From assembly GCA_949825025.1 (NCBI GenBank), contig OX463780.1, positions 47,389,280 to 47,453,279 of the forward strand: 64,000 bases of DNA, written 5' to 3'. Both the position numbers and the translations under genes were made by a program. The notes below the pieces were generated by a model. The model saw only the letters and a program-made list of their open reading frames with translations, did not search any database and was not told where the DNA came from. The DNA is from Siphlonurus alternatus (lineage: Eukaryota > Arthropoda > Insecta > Ephemeroptera > Siphlonuridae). This document shows, in pieces, positions 46,591-59,421 of the stretch (position 1 is the stretch's first letter; every line of letters begins with the position of its first letter).

Positions 46591-49529
46591 CTGGAGAACA
46601 AAATAAACATACTGACCTCCTGTGAATATAGAACATGAGTAATGACATTTTGTGTATTTAAAGATAACCGTAAAAGAACTTACAATTATTATCTGATATT
46701 TTTAATCTAAAATTAAATCAAGTAAAGGAAAAAAAGCTATATGATATTTTTATTGACATTTGGAAATCAAATTCTTTTAAGAAGATTGATGTAAACTTAA
46801 GCTAAATAAATTACTTCATAAAAAAATCTATCTATCATCAATTTAATCAATTTCATGCGTTAGTAACTGATCTTTTTTTTATTTTAAGAATTTTTCTATT
46901 TAACTTTATAACCTCGATTTTACGAAATTCGTAATTCTCAAAGCCATGAGACCACGATGATGGTGGTAAGGTCCACTGTCACATTCCCATCTGAAGGGGG
47001 GTGACCGCAGATCCAAAGTTACTGTGAGATTTGGTGGGAGGCACGCGTGGTGTACCGAGAGCCCAAGGAAAACCACACGATCTACGTTCAACTTTATGTC
47101 AGTAATTAATCAATGAGCAAAAGTTAGTGCGGTTACCTCAGAATAGCTAATAACATTCATGTTGTAACTAGTCTTAACTTCTACAAAACGACCGTGTTCT
47201 ATTTTAGTTGGTATTCATGAGAATTGATAATTAATTATATCACTCAAACTGAAATACAAGCATACAGGATATGCTTGGTTAAATTAATTTTTTCATATAA
47301 TTAGCTAGCAAAGGATTTGTCATTCTTATTTTAACTACATGAAAAGAAAAAAATCCAATGTAGATATTGGATAATATAAAATTTTTAATGCAATTTCGTA
47401 AAAAAAAATGGGGGCACTATTAAATCTGCAGTCGCGATTTATCTACCTTTAAATGGTATCGAAGTGAATCATATTTATTAAATGCATGCCTCAAGCTAAT
47501 TAAAATGGAAATCCTTGCTACTGACAATAATATTTTTATGATCAATTACGATGACTGTTGATTATATAATCAAAGAGCTAACTAAACTTTTAGATACTTT
47601 GTAAGGACAATTTTTGTACAGTATACTTAAATTGACTCCGTTTAATTTTAATTCAATACAAAATTTGTGGAAAAAGTGTAAAAAATATTGTAAATGAGGT
47701 CCAATAAACCACATGCACAACTGTGCCTTGTTGTCAAAGTATTTTGAATATTCTATCATCATGTCTTTGACTGCGAAATATTGTGTATTTGCTATGAATT
47801 GTGGAATGTTAAATTATCAAGCTGCTTTCAAGTGCGGAATCTCTCTTGTCCTTTTCATTAGGGTTGAAATTCGTAAAGTTTCTTCATGATCTAGTGAATC
47901 CATGATTATAATTTATATTAGACGACATTGCTGCCTTTATTAAGTTATGGATTGCTGTACTATGATCGTACATGCAAAGGAAACAAACTTCCATAACCTG
48001 TTTATCAAAAAGGAAGTTAAAACTGGTAAAAATTTATGACTGTATAAAATTATTTAACCGAAAAGAAACTACATTTTATTCAATATAATAAAATTCTTTT
48101 AAAAAGTTCGATTGTTTATATAAGTTATTGTCTCCCCTCTCCTTTTGAACATTATTATATATAGAGAGATTATAGTTATTATTTCTATATACATAAATAT
48201 ATAAAAATATTTTTATATATATGAACACTTTATCAAAGTTTTAATACCATAGAAGGCAGTTAACAGAAGTTTATGAGCTTATACTGGCATTGCTACTATA
48301 ACACGTTTATATTACTAAACAAAAGTATAAAATAATATAAATTTATATCTATAATATGATTTCGTTACTATTATTTTAAATAACAATATGGACAATTGAA
48401 CCACAGTGAGGGTAAAAAAAAAAAAATGTTCAATTTATTTCTCTCGTGATATTTCCTATAAAAATAATTCATAGTTAGTTACTTAACCGCAACTGTGGCT
48501 GTGGGTAAGGGAGGCTATGTAGTTATTACATTATTGTGATTTCATCCGCATTGGTGTGCTTGCATGATGATCAAACTGAGTTTCCCATTGTTTTAGTTAA
48601 ATAATCAAACCTTTTGGTATAAAGTTGAAAGCTGACCCAATAATTAACCCTTTGCTTTTGTTAACAAAAAAAAATAATAATAATATAAAAAGTTTTGCAG
48701 TGTAAAGTTATATATTTTACGATTATAATAGATTGTTCAGAAACAATGTAAGCTTTGGTGGGGTAATAATGGAGAATCATTACAACAATAAATTATAAGA
48801 CTAACATTAATAACAATGGTGCTATGCAGTATGTAATATATAAACATAACAACTATGCAATGACCTATATAGTATAGTAAATCTCTCATGGATTATTATG
48901 TTACGTTAAAAAAAAAACTAACACTGTTAGATTATTTTATATTAAAATTTATTTTATAATTAAGGATTAGTTTAATTGAAATATAATTTTAATTACACCA
49001 TGGCGCTATATGCATGATGATTGTATTTTTTGCTGGTATCAAAATTGAAATATTTATATATGAAATTAATTATGTTAAAATATATATCATGTCTTTTTTT
49101 ATTAAAGAAAAACAATCTAAAAAAATGGTCTCTTTCTTACACAAACACACTTAGAATAAGTGCCAAAATCTTATTTGGAATTGCAAATAACAAACTTTTG
49201 GCAAATCAGTTTACCTGCATGTTTCATCGTGTTTACATCTCGCCTTTTGATATTAGGCAACTTGTTTAGCATGAAGTTTACGTATGTGGGGACGGTATGA
49301 CGTTTAAATATCCCGCTATTGTTTTGTTGCTAAAAAAGTTAACTATATATAATAGGGCTAAATAACTTAAGTGTACTTTAAGTGCTAATTCTTAGTATAC
49401 TTCATATTGGATTCTTTATCTACACCTGTTTCAATATATGGTAACATAAAAAAAGCATATAATCTAAAGTCTCTAACATTCTTTATAGATTCGCTGTGTA
49501 TTTTAGAATGGATACAACAATTGAATTAA
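46591..49529. other. Mostly AT-rich non-coding DNA
   Basis: One GC-richer patch at 46940-47095 is open on both strands. On the plus strand, after CCGCAG, a 32-codon frame reads IQSYCEIWWEARVVYREP and ends at TAA without a donor, so an exon cannot be claimed. Nothing else recognised. Confidence 0.4.
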
Positions 49530-49800
49530 GTTGGAAAAACCCACGCGTGTGTCAACTCAAGTTGGTGATGGCAGCATAGCCGTTCCTTTACTAATGTAAA
49601 TACGATTTAACACCACTACGAAGTTAATTCCGGTGGAGACAAAAGAAACGAATGATAGAAATTCTAGCACTCAACGCAAGAAAATCCCTAGAGTTAATTT
49701 GATCGCGACTATGAGGCAAGCTTTCGCTTAGCTGGCCTTGCGTCCGATACTAAAATGCATCGGTGTTAGAACAGTATAGCCTTCACACTGCAGGTATATT
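49530..49800. promoter_or_regulatory. GC-richer patch, unassigned
   Basis: About 270 bp of near-balanced base composition between AT-rich flanks. No long frame and no clear splice pair, so a promoter or untranslated exon is more likely than coding sequence. Purely compositional evidence. Confidence 0.2.
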
Positions 49801-50220
49801 TAGAGGTGCAACAGCCACGCGCGTATATTTTTATAATAAAGAAATAACTAAAGAATATAGAATAGTTGTGAAAGGACTTTATTATGACATTTTGCACTGC
49901 TGCTTAAGTACAATGATTTACGATATATATACTCGCTATACTGATAATATTATATGACATATTATATACAAGAGTAGTATTTAAATCAACGAGCTGTATT
50001 TTTTGTTAAAAATATTTTTGAAAAAGTATATGTCTTGTCAAATAATATATACTATTGATTCTTTATTTATAGATATGTAATATTATAAGCGGGTAATTCA
50101 ATACAAACAAATAAAAATGTTTTTTTATATTATTTTTACTATAATACAATTCTATACATATCAAAATTAAAGCACCATAATTATATGAAAAGAACGAAAT
50201 GATATATATCATATTTTGCA
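49801..50220. other. Gene-free AT-rich DNA
   Basis: No supported feature. Confidence 0.5.
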
Positions 50221-50482
50221 ATAGAGGCTTCAAGTTGGCTGATTTTGCGGTGTACCCACCGTCCTATCCAAACCTATGTAAAAAAAAAGTGCATTTTTGA
50301 AAAAAAATAAATTTTTTTAGACTCAAATAAGATCTTGATTAATTATCGGAACAACCGTAAATGTGGGGTAGGAGATATTTTCAAATCGATAGCTTTAATT
50401 GTTACTGAGAAAAAATTCAAATTTTCTAATATGGAGACTTGTTGGGAAAATTTTCCCGCCGGAGGACACTTGAAGCCTCTAT
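50221..50482. mobile_element. MITE with ATAGAGGCTTCAAG ends, intact copy
   Basis: 262 bp with inverted ends ATAGAGGCTTCAAG and CTTGAAGCCTCTAT. The interior includes GATTTTGCGGTGTACCCACC and TACTGAGAAAAAATTC, shared with the copy at 25643-26326. This copy lacks the 390-bp element inserted in the other and so represents the pre-insertion form. Confidence 0.85.
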
Positions 50483-50679
50483 TCAATATTTGAGATCTTC
50501 AATGTTATCATATATATAGAATTTACATTCAATATGAACTCATATATGATGTTACCTAATTAGTATCCTCTCATCCATGTAGATTACATAAAAGAAGTAA
50601 AATTGTGAAGAAAATAACTAAATATACACCACAGTCCTCATCATACGTAAGCAGAAAGTTAATTAATATCAGTCACAAG

Positions 50680-51060
50680 AGAGTATCGGCGTACAAAGTT
50701 GCCGTATTAGCCAGTCTCGGTAGACTTGGCTCTCTCGTCGGAACTTTAGCCTATATAGTACCGCTTGACGAGTCATCAGCGAAATGACGTTCGCCACGTG
50801 ACGTCACAAACCACTAATTAGCTCGCGTGGGAGCAGACTCTCGCATATTTCACGTCAAAAATAGAAACATATTATTATAATTTAGTGGAGACTATTATTT
50901 TTATACTTTTATTATTGTTCATGGACAAATTAACAATAATGATTATTAGTAAGTGGTTTATTTTTATTATGAAGCTTGTTGCCAACAATGATCACGTGAT
51001 ATAAAAAGAGAAGATCACGTGATCATGTCGTGACATGCGCCTGACGTGACTTTGAGTTGA
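50680..51060. promoter_or_regulatory. Cluster of CACGTG and CRE sites
   Basis: CACGTGACGTCAC at 50795-50807 overlaps an E-box with TGACGTCA. Two further CACGTG lie at 50993-50998 and 51016-51021, inside a short hairpin (TGATCACGTGAT and ATCACGTGATCA), and CTGACGTGAC follows at 51041. CACGTG binds bHLH-type factors and TGACGTCA binds CREB/ATF factors. The flanking 50680-50860 is GC-richer. A plus frame ending at 50787 (60 codons) is not convincing. Confidence 0.35.
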
Positions 51061-51237
51061 TTTTAAAGCTTAAAAAGAAAATATTTCTAACTTATTATAC
51101 CAGAATTTTAATTACTGACCATTTAACAATGTCAGATTTGGAATTCTACAGAAAAGTTAAAAAAATATATAAGTTTTATTTTTGTTTTATCAAAATAAGG
51201 TGTTTTCCTGGAATTTAAGTAAAATTAGTTCATTGCT

Positions 51238-51791
51238 ATAATGGGGAATTCTCTTACAACTCAAATTTTAATTTAACTACTATATTATGATAGGGTACAT
51301 ATTAACAATAAGTTTGACTTAAGTTTCAACTTTTTAAACTCAAATTTGGGGACTCTGAAGGGATTATTAGAATAGGGGCAAAGTATGCGACCCGCGCACA
51401 AACCTGAAAATTGTGACGTAGAAACTCCCTAGTTAACACACAACAACTGCCTGATATCATAATTTGAGCGTCAAGGAGTGATTGGCTATAAATTTTAGTA
51501 ACACAATCGAAATCAGCGGGTTTTTCTACCCTAGTATCATTAGTTTTGTCTCCAATATCAGTTTATTTTAAGAGTGATAATCGAAAATATAAATTTATTG
51601 CAGGAAAATTTCGCCTGCTAGGCAGTTTCTACGTCACGTTTTGGCGCTAAATTCAAAAGAAGGAAGTTTTTTAAAAAATTCCCTCGTCTCCAATTTTGAA
51701 GATTGAAATTTTTTTGTTTTGGGACATTTAATTTCTAGGCATAGAGCATCTGAAAAAAAATTAAAATAAATGTAGGAGAATTCCCCATTAC
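51238..51791. mobile_element. Foldback element with TAATGGGGAATTC ends
   Basis: The ends TAATGGGGAATTCTCTTAC and GTAGGAGAATTCCCCATTA pair. Inside, GTGACGTAGAAACTCCCTAG near 51413 pairs with CTAGGCAGTTTCTACGTCAC near 51618. At about 554 bp it is among the longer foldbacks. No transposase frame. Confidence 0.7.
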
Positions 51792-52081
51792 TAAAACTAA
51801 CTTCAAAGTTGCTCCAAAAAAAGTGCAAGCTAGAATACAAAAATTAATTAAAAAAATGTAGGATTTCTGGGCTTCTTATTCCTATTTTAACATCGCAATT
51901 TCACATGTAATACAGAACTATTAAAAACTCCTCTGCAAAAATTCAAAACTGTATCGAAAACAGAAGAATCGAAAACTACTCATTTTTGGCTACTTTGGAA
52001 GGTAATTTCAAATTAGTTTAACTGTGGTTTATCTCCTTGCTACACAAAATTATGATGATGAACCGAGAAAAATTATTTTAT

Positions 52082-52402
52082 AATGGACAATTTGCATGTT
52101 ATTTTTTTTATTGCAGAAATGGATAGAGGGTACCAAATTATGCTACTCTGAATTTTTTCAGATTTTTTTGAGACCGGGAACTATTTTTAAAAAATTATTG
52201 AAAGTCAGTTTTATGACGTCACGGGCATTTAGCGCCTATCCTTTTCTTAAGGACAGACTCCTGTTGACGTCATAAAATTGACTTTCAATAATTTTTTAAA
52301 AATAGTTCCCGGTCTCTAAAAATCTGAAAAAATTCAGAGTAGCATAACTTTGCACACTCTATCCATTTCTGCAATAAAAAAATGTCATGCAAATTGTCCA
52401 TT
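52082..52402. mobile_element. MITE, AATGGACAAC family (copy 4, variant core)
   Basis: 321 bp, ends AATGGACAATTTGCATG and CATGCAAATTGTCCATT. The arms (GGGTACCAAATTATGCTACT, CAGATTTTTTTGAGACCGGG) match the family. The centre differs: two TGACGTCA (52214 and 52265) flank CTATCCTTTTCTTAAGGAC. This core variant is the one shared with the chimeric element at 29432. Confidence 0.9.
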
Positions 52403-52426
52403 TGATATCATATTTGGTAAATTCAG

Positions 52427-52697
52427 TTCAATAAGTATGGTGGCAGCACCATCAGCCCAGAGAGTGCCAGAAGTTACACGTGTTTCGTCGTATCTAACCG
52501 GACATGTAATCTCTTCCTGGCACTCAGCCCCCGTCTCGCTCCCGTCTGGCTCGTCGCAGCATCCTTGGTCCATACTCAGGTGTGCTCACCATCTGTCACA
52601 GTGACGCATCCCAACATCGCCGGCCTTGGGAAACCGAGGAAACTCACAAATTTTGCCGTAGAAACATACTATGACAATTTGAAGGAAATTCTTTAGC
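52427..52697 (+). other. GC-rich exon-like block, strand undecided
   Basis: Immediately right of the MITE at 52082. After TAAATTCAG the plus frame starting TTC AAT AAG stays open for about 90 codons to TAG, with a possible donor ACTCAG|GTGTGC at 52577. That frame is in phase with the exon at 39551. A second plus frame (starting MVAAPSAQRVPEV) and a minus frame (52573-52385, starting MDQGCCDEPDGSETG) are open over the same bases. No family is recognised in any of them. Confidence 0.25.
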
Positions 52698-54046
52698 TAT
52701 GTTCTTATTCACTTGCATGACAATCACACAATGATATGAGAATTAAATTTTCCCTATGTTACCTACAACTTATTTTATATTCTTGATTCACGAATCTACT
52801 ATGCATTTACGAAGAAAACATACGATAGAATAATAGTATACCATGACTTTAAATTATTTTTTTAAATATTACTTTTTCAATATTTTCTCTCTTTTTATAA
52901 TTCTTTATTTGCTACAATAAAATAAAGGAAGGGAGCGTTGCAAAGTGTAAAAAAGAAAGGAAATCAGATGTGAAAAGGAAACTTTTTCTTGCTTGAATGG
53001 AGTTTTTAGGCGTGAGAGAAAGAAAAGACGAAATGTGCAGAGAATTTTGCTTTATCCCACGTGCTGTTTGTCTATGCTAATAAGATTCTTGTAGGAATTT
53101 TATTCTTGTAGTATAAGGGAGGGTTGGAAGAATATGTTAAAAAAAAATCAAAGCATAACGGAACAAAAATCCACTGCTAACATGTTCAAAATCCATTATG
53201 CATTATTGAAAAGAGACAAAATGTGCGTGTGTTTTTTACAATTTTTGTTCTTGTGAATTTTTATGAACCAAAGAGATTGAAATATTATATTTAAATCAAT
53301 GTTGCATCAGTGAATTCATTTTCATTTAATGGATAAATTTATATATAACTAAAATTTGAACCACATTTCATAAAATTATCAATGAAGTTTTAGTTCGTAA
53401 ACTTTTAGTGTGTGTGTGTGATGGTTGTATAACGTATGGGAGAAAAGGAAGTGAGGGAGATTTCTGCTCAGCGAAGCAATATTTTTGGTAGCATTTGGTT
53501 CGCTTTTCTCGCATCCACGAACTTTAACTCACTCTCTTGTCCCATGATAATATATTCTCAGTTGCCTCCGCCGTACGTATTACCACTGTTTAATATGAAT
53601 GCCATGTTTTATATTATATTTGAAAGAAAAAATATTCTCTGAGAAAAATGGTTTTGCACACGTGTTAAAACAGAAAGATATAGAATGTATAATATTTATA
53701 AGGATATAAAATTTATAATCAATAACTAAGTTTTATTGTTTAATTTATTCTTTTTTTTTTACACAAAACATATGCCAAGTGTGTAAATAGGACAAATGTA
53801 AAACTGTATATGCTTATGTATTATTTATATTTTTTGATTTTGTTAAATCTCATATGTTATATCACTAATTGTTTTTATTTCCTTATTGTGTGTTTACATG
53901 GATTCGCTACACAACCTTCGGGAAGTGATTTGTTCTTATTGGACTGTTTGTGAATTTCTTGCCTCTGACTTGTTATTTATGTACTCATAAGGGAAATATA
54001 ATAAAATAAAAATAGAATTATATTTTATAAAAAAATATCATATAAC
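52698..54046. other. Gene-free AT-rich DNA
   Basis: No exon or element recognised; 53436-53640 is open in one plus frame without splice support. Confidence 0.45.
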
Positions 54047-54169
54047 TTGTTTTGTTAAAATTTTTCCTCCACTCTGTTGCTTAATATAGCGACAGTTTCG
54101 CGAGATTAAGATTCTCTCAATGCCGAGCTATTCTAAGCAACAAAGTGGAGGAAAAGTTCAACAAAACAA
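54047..54169. mobile_element. Foldback MITE with TTGTTTTGTT ends
   Basis: 123 bp. TTGTTTTGTTAAAATTTTTC, CTCCACTCTGTTGCTTA and ATAGC on the left pair with GCTAT, TAAGCAACAAAGTGGAGG and AACAAAACAA on the right. The GC-containing loop reads CGACAGTTTCGCGAGATTAA. Single copy in the window. Confidence 0.85.
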
Positions 54170-55804
54170 TTAAGGTATGTCTAAAAATCTCTTCAACAAA
54201 TTTTTACACTAAAAAAAATATGCACTGTTAAAACTGTTATTTCTTACTGCTTTTATTAACTTTTGTTCTTTTAAATGTTGTAGAAAACAGTTACAAACGA
54301 ACAAAATTGTAAATATCATTTATAAGAATTAAAATTTATATGAATAAAATATTTTAAAAACAAATCAGCGAGAACCTTTCTTTCCATGAATTTATATATT
54401 TTATGTTTGTTTTTGTTTAAACTTAATTCAAAATTACTGGAAGTGACTTTTTTTTTTTAAATTTAATTTCATGTATAAAAAACAATCAACTGGTATTCCA
54501 CTATTTTATTTCTGAGAAAGTTAAGTTACAGTATATTATAATCACATGATAATTATAGTCAGTATCAGTATAAATTAATGTATTAAAATTGAAGTAAAGA
54601 AAAGTAACAATTAACGTTAATGATATTAATTAACAAGTAGGAAGATACAATAATAATATAGGACCCAATTGTTCTGCTTACTGGATCTTTATAAGAAATT
54701 AGGGTTCAAAAATTTTTATGTCTTGAAAAATGGTGTACAAAAATGAAGTCTAAAGTCGATCCCTAAATATTGTGAATACCCTTTACTCGGGTTTTAATCA
54801 CAGTAATATAATTTGTTGTACTCTGTGTGTGTTATGAACATTTTCTGTTGTGGCTCTGAATTCCATATGGCTCCGTGAATACAGTCAAGGCACACAATGG
54901 ATGAAATCGGGGTTGAAAATAAAACAACAGCGTTACTCGCTAAAGTTTTACTGATTAATTTATGCGCTAGCTTTTGTTTGGCTTGCTAGTGTTTTTTTTT
55001 TAACCCCCGTGTAGATAATGCGCACAGTTTGATTCATTGTTGGCGGGAAATTTAATTTTGCACAGCTGGGGATGAGAATCTATAAATTTATTTATGAATG
55101 CAGATATTTTTTTTTTTAAACTAAAACTCTTTTAATATTTCATCTACTATTGCTCTATAGAAAAAACGTGTGCATGATAATATAATAAAAATAATGCCAT
55201 AAAATAAAAATATTACAGGTTTATATAATAAGAATTTAAGCTTTTTTTTTACATGATATATTACTCTATATATAATATTATCTTCAATTTAATATCTATA
55301 GTTAAAAAAAGTAAATGAATATTATTTAATTTGTATGTTTTATAGCAGTAGATGTAAATTTTTAAAACTTTACAGTAACAATTAAAGTCGAATTCAAAGG
55401 TACTTGCATGCAGTACATTTTTTTTAATAAAAATATATTCAATATGGCTATAGCAGAACTTGTGAAAATTAAACTCCTATACGTTAGGACCAGTATTTTA
55501 TGTGAACTATGAAGGAAAAAAAATTCTTATGTAGGAAAATTTTAAAAATCAATGAAGTTAAATTGTGTCTTAGATTAATGATTCCATGTAATTCAGCTTA
55601 AAGAATATTTCAGTATAACTAATTTCCATAGCATCTATTATACTTTAGAGTAGCATCATAACTATCCTCATTATAATCATTAAAGTGCAGAAACTTCATT
55701 TATAAAAAAATGTTAAGTATTAAAAATCCTCCGTTAAGCATTAAGAAGTGCATGCATCAGCTAATAAAAATAGATGTCAATTTTTTTATTGTTATGAAAA
55801 GAAA
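54170..55804. other. Gene-free AT-rich DNA
   Basis: No supported feature. Confidence 0.5.
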
Positions 55805-56100
55805 AGGTCATAGTGGAGAAGTCTCGATCGAAGTTTTGAATCACCTCATACATTGTGCCGGGCTGTCATCGCCAGTGCTGTAATATCTTGGCGCGATGCC
55901 GTAAATTGCAAGAGCTAGTACCGTCCATGACACTAGAACCGAGACGATAACGCCACCTTCCAAAGAATCAAGTAGAGAGCTTCTCTAGGGAGCGATCTTA
56001 CACCGTCAAGACAAGGTGTGCCCTGACGTACCGATATATTGGTGCTCGTATACTAGCAAGGTGTGTGTGGGAGGATCTTGAGCTCTCGGTGTCGCTCTGC
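55805..56100. promoter_or_regulatory. GC-rich patch upstream of a pyrimidine tract
   Basis: About 295 bp of balanced composition with several CpGs (GGCGCGATGCCG, GAGACGATAACGCC). No long frame in either strand, which points to a promoter or untranslated exon rather than coding sequence. It directly precedes the CT-rich tract. Confidence 0.25.
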
Positions 56101-56345
56101 ATATTCTTACTCAGACACTCTTTCACTCTCTCTCCTCTCTTACTTTGTCTCTCATTTTCTCTCTATCTATCTCTCATACACACACATAACTCTCTCGCTC
56201 TCTCTTTCACTCTGCTTACTATCTCGATTTTCCCTCTCTCACTCTCTCTCTCTGAAATTCTCTCTCACACACGCATCACTCTCTTACTCTGTTTACCCTC
56301 TCGATTTTCTGTTAAACTTTCTCTCTCTGGTATTTTCCCTTTGCC
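56101..56345. repeat. Imperfect CT-rich tract
   Basis: Polypyrimidine sequence of TCTC, CACT and TTACT units, with an internal duplication of about 77 bp (CTATCTCGATTTTCCCTCT near 56220 and CCCTCTCGATTTTCTGTT near 56297). The overlapping Ser/Leu-rich frames are compositional. Confidence 0.85.
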
Positions 56346-58533
56346 ACCCTCTCCCTCGTAACGAAAACTTTGCCAGACAAATGACGTCCCACGTCATGCA
56401 TCTGCTCGGCTGCTTGCAGTGACTTGGGAACTAAATACCTTCGTATTTTCATAACACTCTTAACCGTAGTGAATAATTATAACAACCATAATACTAATTA
56501 ATATTACTTTTAAGTATATAGGAAAGTAAAAACAAATATTAATTAGCTTATTAAAAAGTATAATTGTCTTTATTTTTATTATTAATTCAATGAAAAAATT
56601 ATCAAAATCCCATACATATTGAATTTATAATTACTCCACTTTTTGCAGTTTCGTGAAACGCCTGGTACTCAGCAACCCGCAGTGCTTGAGTGTCAAATAA
56701 GTTGCGTGCTTTATAGGAGTTAAATTATGACAGTCCACTTTATTATTTTAGATTATCAAATATTAAATTAGATAAACTTTAGAAGATACAAAAGTACAGT
56801 AAATCATTCTTCTCATTATTTCTTTGTCTCTTTGATATCACATTAACGTTATCGGACAACTGCAGATTAAATCCACCCCTGGGCGGTCGACAGAAACGTG
56901 TTTTCTCCTCCGACCGACCATTAGCTTCGTTAGCACAACCCTTGCAACTAGATATGCATGATGATAACCGGTCGCTCCCCCTCACCCCTATCTTTATATT
57001 TTGCAACTGTATATACCGTCTTGCTATTAATCCGATTAACTTGCATTTTTACACATAAATATTCTAATATTTTGCATTATATTGATTTAAAGGATTAGCT
57101 GTAGTGCTTGTTGTAAGGTGATATCACTGATGTATCGATATCTTTACTGTTAAAATTTCATTTAGCAATTTTCAAAGATTCGTCAATTGCACGAATGTCG
57201 AGATAACTATACGTAAGTAGTTCCTCAAGACATTGGCATGCAATCGGCAAACTCTTGGTTCAAAATTACAGAAAAAAATTTAGATTGGAAGTTTAACATT
57301 GGAAGATACGTCAATGTTGCCACCAATCGCCTTATTAAAGTAAATAATTTATTAATATATTCCAAAACAATTAAAATATAAATTATTTAATACAGATGTA
57401 ACGAGGACAATTAAAATAAGTACAAACTAAAGTAATATTTTTTTATAGTATACGCTTTGTCTATAATTTGCACCCTTATTTCTTAATTACAGTATGTTTC
57501 CATCGTCCCTTATTTTTTATTGCATGCATTTTTTTTCTGTTGTAGCCTGTCGTAAGCTAAGCCAACTCACATGCTATATATATACCATTTATATTATATA
57601 TTTTTTTTATTTGCTCTTTTTTTCTTTATTAAAGAATACAAAAATAGTCCTTATTGACTGTTGTTTAAATCCCTTAGTGCGATTTTGTCGTGGGCCTAGT
57701 TGACTGCTAGGTCTTGGCCCGCTTTGTAGATCAATCTTCATCAAGAAAGGGTGTTGCCCCCCCCCCCTTCCTTTATATTTCGCGTGACACACAGCAACAG
57801 TGCAACCATTATTCATGCTTGAGGCGTGAGCTTTTTAATTTGATACCATAGCCTTTGTTTTATAATGCTTACAGTGTTATTTATATTATTATTGGTGATG
57901 ATTGAGCGTGTTTTTATTGATCTGTTAGTATTGTTTACTATATTTTTATTCTCTCATGTTTTTTTTTGTAAAGAAATATGTTTTATTAATGATAGCAAAA
58001 TTGTGTATAGAAACAATAATGTTTTGTTTACACAGCATGAAATAAAAATATCATTTAGGCTATTTTCAAATTGGGACATAGTATACTTTTCCTTGCGAAT
58101 TTTTAATAATTGTTTTTGGGACCTTTAAATTTCATGTTTTTTATAGTTTTGTAGTCCATAAAATTCATTACAAAGATACAGCATGTGCCTTAAGTCATCA
58201 TATAGTAGTAAAAGTGATTTGTTAAGTTAAAATATTTTTAATTATAACCAAGCACGTTTTACTTTTACAAAAAAAAAAAGATAACATTTTGTTAGAAAAA
58301 AATACTTTTACTATGCAGGCCTTTAATTTAAATATAAAAACATTTTCTCTTTCTATTTTTAGTTAAATTTATGTAAATTATTACTATACTAAAAGTTAAG
58401 GTAGTAAAAAGGTATAAAAGGGGTGGTTTAACACTTCATACGTTCAGGTCGAAATGACGTCAATCATTTGAAGGTGTGACTCGGAAAAAATATATATATT
58501 TTTTATTCTCCTGGGAAATCCCCCTCATGCAAG
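56346..58533. other. Non-coding interval with one GC-richer patch
   Basis: 56845-57000 is GC-richer and open on the minus strand (57006-56779) but lacks a defendable exon boundary. A run of 11 C lies at 57757-57767. A TGACGTCA occurs at 58455-58462. The remaining frames are AT-rich and chance-like. Confidence 0.4.
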
Positions 58534-58677
58534 GGGGGTATTCGGAATGTATGAGATGGAATGGGGTGGGAAGAAGTTTGAAATTCAAATAAAGGGCTCA
58601 GCTGGAGGAGAAGAGACGCGTGCACGCTTGAGTGGCCCCATCTCCGCTCACGGTGGAAAGAAAGCTAGACAATGGAG
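58534..58677 (+). CDS. Weak coding exon candidate
   Basis: A GC-richer 144-nt block between a pyrimidine-containing acceptor (CCCCCTCATGCAAG) and a good donor (TGGAG|GTACAA). One plus frame is open across it and contains an ATG at 58547 (MYEMEWGGKKFEIQIKGS), continuing through a Gly/Lys/Arg-rich stretch. If unspliced, the frame runs to 58855 but enters the MITE at 58816. No family recognised; a chance frame in a repeat or promoter is possible. Confidence 0.3.
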
Positions 58678-58815
58678 GTACAATGAAGGTTGGTACTACA
58701 ATGTTAATTACGATTATTACAAATCGATTTTTACTAGAAGATGCATTGTAAAAATCATTTTTTTGATTTGCGATTTTGTGTACCTTCATATGAAAATTAA
58801 GACAAGTTATTATAA

Positions 58816-58954
58816 GGGGCATTCACAAAGCCTTAAGGCCACATTTAGGGCTTGATAATTTAAGACCAGAAATTTTGGGTCTAAAAATAATGCCTAAAAT
58901 CGGGCTTTAAATTATCGAGCCCTAAATGTGGCCTTAGGGCTTTGTGAATGCCCC
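58816..58954. mobile_element. MITE, GGGGCATTCAC family (copy 2)
   Basis: 139 bp, from GGGGCATTCACAAAGCC to GGCTTTGTGAATGCCCC, inverted relative to its near-identical partner at 13740. Flanks read TAT if AAGGGGC/GCCCCTT is taken as the true end, consistent with a 3-bp duplication. Confidence 0.92.
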
Positions 58955-59421
58955 TTTATGAGTTTGCACTTGTACTGAATGATATTAATTGAAGAAAAAA
59001 ATGAGGTATTATGTTATTGTATTTTTTGCATCAAATTGTAGAGAAATTGAATTGTTCATTGATTAACAATGGAGAGTTATTATGCTATTATTGCTGTGCG
59101 TACGTAATATGTCACTATAAATTAAATTAGACCACACTCAAACAGGGTATGTATAGGTATACATATTCTGACACATAAATAGAAAATAAAAATAGCTATA
59201 TTGTGAGTCTGTATGTTTTTTACAGTCTATAATCTGAAACATTGGAATACTATACAATCACCCGTTTCAAATATTTTTAATTGAGTCCATGTACTATATA
59301 AATACTCAAATGAAGAATATTTTGTTGTATTATTTCATTCTAAGAAATTTTATTGAATGGAGAAATGATATTCAAAATAATTTTGTGAATAATGTAACAA
59401 AAACTTAATTTTACTGACCAT
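58955..59421. other. Gene-free AT-rich DNA
   Basis: No supported feature. Confidence 0.5.

Noticed and set aside
57865..58128. 87-codon hydrophobic plus frame
   Set aside because: Entirely AT-rich Phe/Leu/Ile codons, as expected by chance in T-rich DNA.
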